From positions 1 through 64,000 of the forward strand of contig JAAAJB010000042.1 of assembly GCA_016098155.1 (NCBI GenBank): DNA of 64,000 nucleotides. The letters are read 5' to 3'. The stretch comes from Actinomortierella ambigua. Lineage: Eukaryota; Mortierellomycota; Mortierellomycetes; Mortierellales; Mortierellaceae. Below the pieces are notes generated by a model, which worked only from the letters and a program-made list of their open reading frames with translations, did not search any database and was not told the origin of the DNA. Position numbers and translations under genes: made by a program. Positions 56,094 to 64,000 of the stretch are shown piece after piece; position 1 is the stretch's first letter; each line of letters opens with the position of its first letter.

Positions 56094-57056
56094 ATGGCCG
56101 GAGACAGTGCTGGTAGGTTCCCTTCTCCTCCTTCTCCTCAACCTTCTCCTCTTCTGTCTGTTGCCCACGCTTGTTACGACAGTAGCCCTTCCCCTCTGCG
56201 CCTATTTTTTGGTGTCTCGTCCATCGTCTTGAGTGGAGATTCGCGGATCAGAATCTGATTCGTGTTCTGATTTGATTCGGAACTCTGCTGGGACACCCCC
56301 TTCCTTGCTCTTAGTTCCCCTCCATACCTCCGATTGAGCACCAGTTGATACACGTTGTGCTGAACATCACCAACTTTGTCTATTCTTCAATAGCCGGAGC
56401 TAAGCTCTTCAAGACCCGTTGCGCCCAGTGCCACACCGTTGAGGCTGTAAGTCGCTAAAGCCCTTCATCCTTTATTTCTTGAGTCTCGGGTCGATCAGGC
56501 CCCCTTCCAGTTGACAGACCTCAGGGGACAATCAATTGCACCAGGATGTTCGGCAATGCCGTGAAAAGAAAGAGCACTCCGTTCCTGACATACACTCCGT
56601 TCCGATTTCCGATCGGGGTTTATTTCCTTTTCTTCTTCTTTTGGATGCTCCTCCTAATAGGGCGGTGCCAACAAGGTCGGCCCTAACCTGCACGGTATCT
56701 TTGGCCGCAAGTCTGGCCAGGCTGCCGGCTACTCCTACACTGCCGCCAACCAGAACGCTGGTATCACCTGGACTGAGCAGACCCTTGTCGAGTACCTGGA
56801 GAACCCCAAGGTGCGTAAAATTGGCTTTCGTCCCGTCTTGCCCTCGTCGCGTTCTGATCTGCGCTCGGGCATTAGCTGATATGCAGTTGAAGATCGGATT
56901 GTATATTGGCCCATGATTGTTGACACCCTGTATGTCTTCTCTCTTTTTCTCTCTCTTCCACAGAAATACATCCCCGGTACCAAGATGGCTTTCAACGGCT
57001 TCAAGAAGATCAAGGAGCGTGAGGACGTCGTTGCCTACCTGAAGGACACCTGCTAA
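56094..57056 (+). CDS. CYC1: Cytochrome c
   Basis: Soluble electron carrier between complexes III and IV in the mitochondrial intermembrane space. Four exons: 56094-56112 (19 nt), 56394-56446, 56661-56810, 56964-57056, giving 104 residues. Haem attachment is C16-AQ-C19-H20. The sixth haem ligand is M82 in YIPGTKMAF. The strongly conserved [20 protein letters not shown] and [14 protein letters not shown] segments are intact. The C-terminus ends LKDTC, with a terminal cysteine. The model is complete and of the usual length. A probable AATAAA lies about 75 nt after the stop. Confidence 0.97.
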
Positions 57057-57519
57057 ATATTTTAGCTCTCCACTCCAAACATCTTGTTCCCTCCCTCCCC
57101 ATCTCTTTGTAACATCAGTTTCAGCATAGAATAAAAATGCCAAAAAAAAAAAAAAAAAGACGCTTGCATGAAGTCATTTTCTTGTCACATAACGTACTGT
57201 CTTCGGCTGTGCTTCGCTTCCGAAAAAAAAAATCCAACGAAAACAACCGCTGCTGTATTTCCAGACCAATGGGATCTGGAATTTTCGCCTCAGCACCTTT
57301 AATTCCACAGCATTAAGGGGTGCATTGCCAAGCCACTGATGACTTGGTCAAAAATTGGGGCCATGACATCTTTTCACCTCCCTTACTCTGACCAAGTGCA
57401 CTGCACTCTTCGCCTCTCCTCACTCCCCTCATTCCCCCCCCACCACCACCACCACTACACCGCCATCCATCCCTGACGCCCTCATCCCACACATACAGCC
57501 CCTGTTTACATTGCACAGC
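57057..57519. other. Intergenic between cytochrome c and topoisomerase I
   Basis: Contains the AATAAA followed by an A-run near 57130-57158, then a C/A-rich tract (ACC/CAC units about 57438-57465) that forms the leader of the topoisomerase gene. No gene is seen. Confidence 0.6.
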
Positions 57520-60500
57520 ATGTCCAGCTCGGATTCAGACGACGTCCCTCTTTCGAGGCGCAAGCAGAGCAAGCCTATCTCGTCTGGTAAGAGCTGCACC
57601 ACGCCTGATCAGCTTTTCGGGAATCTGTTGTCAGCAACCCCAGTTCAGCAATTCTGCATGCAAGGCAGCTGTGCGGTCATGACCGCTTTTTGCATGTGCT
57701 GTTGTCTTGTGCTTACCCTATCAGTCCCTCCCCTCCCCTCCCCTCTCGCTTCATTTCTTAAGGCTCACTGGGTCAAAGGAGTCTGCAAGGACAGTGGCGA
57801 AGAAGCGCGTCTCTCGCGCGTGGAGGCACCACCCCGCCATCAGTGGTCTGTCAAATGATATGCATCCATATTTTCGCCGATCGCCTCTTTCGGTATCCAC
57901 CAACACTGCGGCTCGCTGCTCCATGGAACAACATTTGGACCGGGGGAAAAGGGGGGAGGGAGGCGGACCATGTATTGCTACTGTTGTACAGACGTTACAT
58001 ATGCACCACAATAATCACCCACACACGTACCATTCACCCACACCCACACCTACACCACACCATATCGCGTGGTCTACATTTTCTGGCTCACGACCCCAAA
58101 CACTATTCCTTTCGTGACTGAAAGAGAGTTCATATCATCAAGGAGGACAAGGACGTCTTTGTGGTCAGCTTCCACCGATCCATCTGCACTTCTCTTTCAA
58201 GCGGCTGCCTACCCATTCTCGCCCTCTCTCTTTCATCCACATTTCTTTGCCCACTTTGGTGTCTGAATGTCTTCGCCTGAAACCTAGGGGGAGCCAATGA
58301 GGATCGCCAGTCACCAATATATCCACTTTCTACGCTTCTCGTTTACGACACGCTAACTTTGGGGCCTCTTTCCTCGATGTGATCAATATACTCTTGTCAA
58401 TAGACGACGATTCGGATGTTCCTCTTGGAAAGCGCAGAAAGACAAATGGCGCCAGTAAACTTATCAAGGAAGAATCTGACAGCGACTACGGTAGCCGCAG
58501 GACACTGTCAAAAGCATCATCTGCACGCTCTACGTCATCACTCTCGGATGCCAACGACTCGTCCTCGGACTCTTCGGGCTCGGATGTACCGCTTGCTAAG
58601 CGTGGTGCTACCACCAATGGTCGTGCTAAAAAGCCCACCTCGTACAAGGACGAGTCCTCTGATGACTCCTCGAGCGAGGATGAGGTACCCTTGGTAAGTC
58701 TTTGGTCGAACATATCTTTTGTGTAGGGTGCGCTTCTTTGTTTGAACCAGACCAACTTATCCCCCACCGCTCGAATACTGGTGCACTCGTAGGCAAAGAA
58801 GAAGTCGGCGGCCCCCAAAAAGAAACCAGCCAGCAAGCCTGCTCCAGCCAAGAAGACGAACGGTAAAGTAAAGAAGGAGTCGTCGCCGCCCCCGACGAAG
58901 AGGAAGACCACAGCGTCGTCGTCCAAGAAGCGCATCAAGGAGGAAGAGGACGATTCTAGTGCTAATAGGAAGCGCATCAAGAAGGAAGAGGAGGAGGACG
59001 AGAAGGAGCAAGAGCATCAGTGGTGGCTGGATATGGAGAACCAGGATGATTCTGTCAAATGGACGACTCTACACCACAATGGCGTGATGTTCGCTCCTGA
59101 TTATGTTCCCCTGCCGTCGAACATCAAGATGAAGTACGATGGTATGTAGTGCAGAAGCCATATGATTGAAATAGCCTCACGTCATATCAATGGCTTTATG
59201 TCTAATCTCTAACCTGGGTTTCTTCATCACTTGCCATTTCCCAGGCAAGCCTATTTCGCTCGCACCCGAGGTCGAGGAGATTGCTGGATTCTTTGGTTCC
59301 ATGTTGGAAACAGACCACGCTAGAAACCCAGTCTTCCAGAAGAACTTCTTCAACGACTTTAGGAAGGTTGCCAGACAGTACAAGACTCAGCCCGAGATCA
59401 AGGAGTTTGCAAAGTGTGACTTCACTTCCATGTTCGAGTACTTCCAGGAGCAGAGGGAGAAGAAGAAGGCCATGACGAAGGAGGATAAAGCGAAGATCAA
59501 GGCAGAGAAGGAAGCCTTGAAAGAGAAGTATGGTTTTGCCACTTTGGATGGCCGCAAGGAGAAGGTCGGCAACTTTATGGTTGAGCCTCCCGGTCTCTTC
59601 CGTGGCCGTGGCGAACATCCCAAGACTGGTTGCTTGAAGGTAAAGCATCATTTCTTCCTCCTTTCCCTCCCTTGCTCGCCAGACTTCACAATTTTGACTA
59701 CTCCGAGTGTGGTTGCGCGCACGCTATCTCACACATTGTCACCATTCTTGTTGCTTCATTAGCTCCGAGTCTTGCCAGAGATGGTCACCCTCAATCTGAG
59801 CAAGGATGCCCCTATCCCTCCTCCACCAGCAGGTCACAAATGGGCGGGCATTGAGCACGACAATACAAAATCTTGGCTCGCTACGTGGAAGGAGAACATC
59901 AATGGCTCCACCAAGTACGTATTTTTGGGAGCCGATTCATCGCTCAAGGGCATCTCCGACATGAAGAAGTTTGAGCTGGCACGCGAACTGAAGGGCAAGG
60001 TCAAGGAAATTCGCGCCCGGTATACGGCGGAGCTCAAGGACAAGGTCATGTTTACCCGACAGCGTGCGACCGCCGTCTGGCTGATTGACCATCTCGCGCT
60101 CAGAGCTGGTAACGAGAAGGGACAGGAGGAAGCCGACACTGTGGGCTGTTGTTCTCTGCGCTACGAGCATGTCACGCTCGAGAAGCCCAACATCCTTCAT
60201 CTCGACTTTTTGGGTAAGGACTCTATCCGTTTCCAAAAGTCTGTGGAGGTCGATGATCAGGTGTTCAAGAACATTAAGCTTTTCAAGAAAGAACCTGCAG
60301 CCGTTGGTGACGACCTGTTTGATCGTCTGAAGGTATGTTTTTTTGTTTTTGTTTTTGTTTTTGTTGTTGTTCTAGATTATACCATGCTTTCGCATTGATG
60401 CTAACTCTCAGATGGTTTCTTGTGTCTTTTATTTTCTTAGACCTCGGATCTCAACAAGTACCTGCAGGAGCAGATGCCTGGTCTGACGGCCAAAGTGTTC

Positions 60501-61375
60501 CGTACCTACAACGCCTCGATCACATTCCAAGAGCAGCTGGCACTTTTGACACCAAAGGACGGCACGATGGCTGAGAAGCTCCTTGCTTATAACCGTGCGA
60601 ATCGCGAGGTGGCCATCCTCTGCAACCATCAGCGGACAGTCAGCAAGAACCACTCTGTGCAGATGGAGAAGATTGTGGACAAGATTCGGGCGCTCAAGTA
60701 TCAGCGCCACAAGATCAAGCAGACAATGTTGACACTCGAGCCCAAGCTGGCAAAGAAGCGCCCCGAGCTGGCGGAGCCCGAGTCTGACCTGGAAGATGAA
60801 TGGATCGAGAAGCACGAGGAGGACTTGATTGAGAAGGATAAGGAGAAGGCCCGTCAAAAGTTTGCCAAGGACAATGAGAAGCGTCAGAGTGAGAAAGAGA
60901 AGCCCCTGCCCGCGTCGGACTTGAAGGATATCCTAAAGTCCTTGGATGCCAAGCTGAAGGATCTCGTCAAGGAGCGCAAGACCGGTAAGGTGATCAACGC
61001 CGATAAATTCACTATCGAGCGATGCGATAACAACCTCCTCAAGATTGACGAGCGCATTGCCACACAGCGGGCTGCCATGGTGGATAAGGTAAGAGATTGT
61101 TTTGTATTATCACACTCGTTGTGGATCCCTTGAGGTTTTGATAGGACGACTATTATTTTGGAGACTGACTTGCCAACTTCTTCTTTAACAAACATTTTTC
61201 ATAGGATGAGAACAAGAGCACGGCCCTGAGCACCTCTAAAATGAACTACATTGATCCTCGTATCACGATTGCATGGTGCGACAAGTACGAGGTGCCGTTT
61301 GAGAAGATCTACACCAAGACGCTCCGTGACAAGTTCAAGTGGGCCGCCGTGGTTGACGGAAGTTGGGAGTTTTAG
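57520..61375 (+). CDS. TOP1: DNA topoisomerase I (type IB)
   Basis: Relaxes supercoils through a 3'-phosphotyrosine intermediate in nucleus and nucleolus. Seven exons: 57520-57586, 58404-58693, 58793-59141, 59245-59639, 59763-60332, 60441-61088, 61205-61375, giving 829 residues. The N-terminal 210 residues are charged and disordered with many Lys clusters. The core begins at [20 protein letters not shown]. It includes the [16 protein letters not shown] cap region and [20 protein letters not shown] around the catalytic arginines. A coiled linker rich in Lys/Glu follows (about residues 640-720). The C-terminal domain carries the nucleophile Y788 in [10 protein letters not shown], ending [11 protein letters not shown] as in other fungal enzymes. 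The 817-nt first intron separates a 22-codon first exon. Confidence 0.95.
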
Positions 61376-61719
61376 AGCTCCCCCCCCCCCAGCACGGTAG
61401 CTTGTAGTTTTCTTCTTCATTTCGTAGACTCCTTTTCCTGTTCTTCTGTAATCCATTTGTTTTTTGTTTTTTCTGCTCTTTCAATTTCACCACTCCCAGG
61501 CATTTTTTTTTTTTCATATGTCAGAGACAAGGATACATTTGTGGAACACAGCCCTGAGAGCGCAGTGTTAACTTTGGCCATTCCGAGTTGAAATTTCCAT
61601 CTCTTTATTTCCTTAAACATCAAACGACCAATGGCAAGTGGAATGGAAGGTTGGCTAGCCGGAATGCAATAGCCATCTCGCCTCGGCTGTCGACTAAGCA
61701 ATGTGGGCCTGGCCCTGAG
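61376..61719. other. Spacer between topoisomerase I and the DHHC gene
   Basis: Holds the 3' end of topoisomerase I (C-run at 61380-61390, T-rich stretches) and the promoter or leader of the palmitoyltransferase. An additional upstream coding exon of the latter cannot be ruled out. Confidence 0.5.
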
Positions 61720-63829
61720 ATGTCGACTTTTTTTTTCGCGGATATCTGGTCTCACACAAGTTGTCTCTTTTTATGGTCTATTTCAGGGGCTGTTGACTGT
61801 CCTAGGGGTGTACATTGCATTCATCCTAGCACTCGTTTTTGTGCTACTTTTTGGCCCAAATCCTCGGTTCAGGTATGACAGTGCTAATGATCGGTATCGA
61901 TGCGGGAGGGCTGCCAATTACATGGAGAGAGTCTAACGCGGGATTTTTTTCCTTCCAACTTTCCGCAGAGATGGCATCGTCGGTAAAGCACATGTTTTCA
62001 TCACGGACACACTCTGGATCTACTTGGGGTATGTTTGCATGGTCGTATTTTTGCAGTATCTAAGCGCTCTGAATAGAAGACATCAATCACATTCGTGACT
62101 CACACGCTACTTTTGCATGTTTCTTTTTCTACAACCATTGATAGAAAGGGGGTCACCAAGGTCTGTGGCAATCATGTGATGGGCCGATGTAATGGCTGCT
62201 GGTCATATCTTGCTGAGCAACGCAATCCGACGTTGCAGATTCTCTATCTTTTCTTCATCACCGGCAGCATTGGTATCTTTATGGGCCTTGGATACGATCT
62301 CCTTCCAGAAACAAGTCTTCCATCGTACCACCAACAGTAGGTCTCCGCTGTCTGTGAATTGAAGGAGAAGATTACCCTGATATGCTTAGCTATTGCAAAA
62401 AACTCATCCACTTTGCGATCTGATAGAATTATCATTCCTGCCATGATAGCATTCACGTACGCAGCCTTCTTCCTTGCATCCGCCATTGGACCTGGACAGG
62501 TGGACGAGTCGAATGTGGACCGTGCCTTGGAGATCTTTCCTTACGATCACCTCATCTTTGACCCAAAGATTTGTGGCACTTGCAAGATTCAAAAGTAAGG
62601 CAATGAAGGAGGGCTAGCCAGAACTCGACATGATACCTTATTGTGTACAACAATTTAACGGAAGAAATTCCACAACGGCTTTTTTTTCTTCCTCCCCTAG
62701 ACCAGCCCGCTCAAAGCACTGCTCAGTATGCAAGATGTGTGTTGCTCAATCGGACCATCACTGTACGTAGCTCTCCTGCGGACATTATTGTATTGATGCA
62801 ATGTCTCTCCTGAGAATCCATCCCCAACTCCTTTTCACTGTTTACTATTCGTCATAGGCGGCTGGATTAACCAGTGCGTTGGCTACAACAACCACAAGTA
62901 CTTTGTCCTCTTCCTGTACAGTGCAGTGCAGGTGTGCTGGTATGGCTCCTACTTGATGTACCATATCTTTACCTCTCGCATGTACAGCTCCGCTTTGTAC
63001 AAGTTCCTGAAAACGACAAACAACTGGCATCAAATGGGAATCTTCGGCAACTACCAACTGTTCCTTGTAAGATTGAGTGGCAATTTTTCCATGAATGAAG
63101 CTAGTCTTTTATTCCATGGTATCTGTTTTTTTTATTGTTACTTACAATGCTCCTTTGTTTCTTTTATTTTTATTTTTATTTTTTACGTCCACCTCGTTAT
63201 TCTAATAACAGTATCAGATGCAGGTGGACCGGTCGCTCGGTGCACTCGGAATCTTTGCCTCGTTAGCTGGTCTCGTGGTTTTTGTGTTCTTCATTTACAA
63301 TCTGTACCTGATTGCGATCGGTATGACCACCAACGAGTCTTTCAAGTGGGAGGACATCCATGAGTACGTGTATCGGAACGAGTTGGTGGTAGTCATGGAC
63401 CGTGCCCTGGCCAAGCAATACAAAGTGGAGCGGATCGAGGGCAAGAAGCCTAAGAACAAGGACGAGTGTCTAAACAACTCACTGTTGCGCTACGAGCTAC
63501 GGGATCGACGCCATCCTAGCCATCCACAATACATCGGGAAAAAGACTGCACCGCCCTCTCCTCAGGGTCAGCAGGGTGAGTCTTCGAGTACCGCGCCAGC
63601 TCCTATTCCATTAGAGAGCATGGGTCTCGTCGAGCACACTGTACAGTCGATGAAGGAAATCGATAACCTGTACCACGAAGGTGTTTGGACGAATTTTGTC
63701 AAGCTGGTATGCACAGAGGATCTCAACGCTCCTCGGTTCGATATGAATGAAGGTGGCAGGGGCAAGAAGGGCAAGCAGAGGAAGACACTCCAGGAGAAGG
63801 TGACCGCCTCCAAGAAAAAGCAGAAGTAG
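61720..63829 (+). CDS. DHHC palmitoyltransferase, Swf1-like (5' end uncertain)
   Basis: Transfers palmitate to cysteines of membrane proteins such as SNAREs. Supported exons: about 61788-61872, 61969-62028, 62145-62336, 62427-62594, 62701-62762, 62858-63066, 63212-63829. Membrane segment 1 is [23 protein letters not shown]. Others lie at [52 protein letters not shown] and [20 protein letters not shown]. The Cys-rich domain has [18 protein letters not shown] and [20 protein letters not shown] with the catalytic [15 protein letters not shown] is the TTxE motif. The tail is basic and ends KKKQK. The frame leading into membrane segment 1 has no ATG. An ATG at 61720-61722 would be in frame only if the nine-T run at 61728-61736 were one base shorter, or if an unseen upstream exon exists. 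Confidence 0.87.
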
Positions 63830-64000
63830 CAAATCAAAAGAAAAAATTGTCGGACTATTATTTTTTTTTTGGTGGCGCTGTGCCTATTGGGGGACTGATC
63901 TTCCTTTTTCTCAACAAGTGTGAGCTTTCAAACGCCGATATGGATAAAGTTTGGGCCATGCGGGTCCTTTCAACACGTTTTACCTAAGAAGCCAGATATG
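63830..64000. other. Downstream intergenic sequence to window edge
   Basis: Short 3' flank of the palmitoyltransferase gene with A- and T-runs. Nothing further is seen. Confidence 0.5.

Overview
The window looks like nuclear DNA of a filamentous fungus, most likely an early-diverging Mucoromycota/Mortierellomycota type. Evidence for this: many short GT-AG introns with T-rich acceptors, very small first coding exons, large intronless F-box/leucine-rich proteins, expanded FAD-monooxygenase and secreted beta-lactamase-like families, and eukaryote-only housekeeping genes (Mediator, dynactin, SAP18, topoisomerase I, cytochrome c). The lineage is inferred from gene style, not from a search. Every multi-exon model was rebuilt by hand from splice signals, reading-frame closure and comparison between paralogues.

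Layout. 1-4 kb: gene-poor, with a decayed minus-strand gene relic. 4-12.2 kb: a head-to-tail array of three FAD-dependent monooxygenases whose exon-intron structures have diverged. 12.7-13.1 kb: a small secreted protein with dibasic cleavage sites. 14.3-18.2 kb: a very large, low-complexity minus-strand protein. 18.2-23.6 kb: a gene desert rich in simple repeats. 23.6-24 kb: a small Q-rich protein. 25.4-28.2 kb: BET1 SNARE and cardiolipin synthase, divergently transcribed. 29.4-34.7 kb: two tandem secreted beta-lactamase/transpeptidase-fold hydrolases. 34.9-36.9 kb: a DEDDy 3'-5' exonuclease interrupted by an assembly gap. 37.2-39.5 kb: an intronless F-box-type protein. 39.9-44.8 kb: a compact plus-strand run of lysyl-tRNA synthetase, MED31 and SAP18. 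45.0-47.3 kb: a type II membrane protein resembling protein O-fucosyltransferases. 49.0-50.2 kb: a Pbi2-like proteinase inhibitor with a GC-AG intron. 50.3-52.6 kb: dynactin p62. 52.9-54.7 kb: a second F-box-type protein. 56.1-57.1 kb: cytochrome c. 57.5-61.4 kb: DNA topoisomerase I. 61.7-63.8 kb: a DHHC palmitoyltransferase.

The housekeeping genes do not form one pathway. Three local arrangements carry information: the monooxygenase array, the hydrolase pair (each with a TATA element 47 nt before its ATG), and the tightly packed LysRS-MED31-SAP18 block. I found no CRISPR, rRNA, convincing tRNA, intact transposon or classical secondary-metabolite core enzyme. The least expected signals are the intron turnover within the monooxygenase array, the putative Kex2-processed secreted peptide ending in a short two-cysteine tail, the PD-(D/E)XK-like relic, and a repeated acidic/VPL motif in the topoisomerase I N-terminus.
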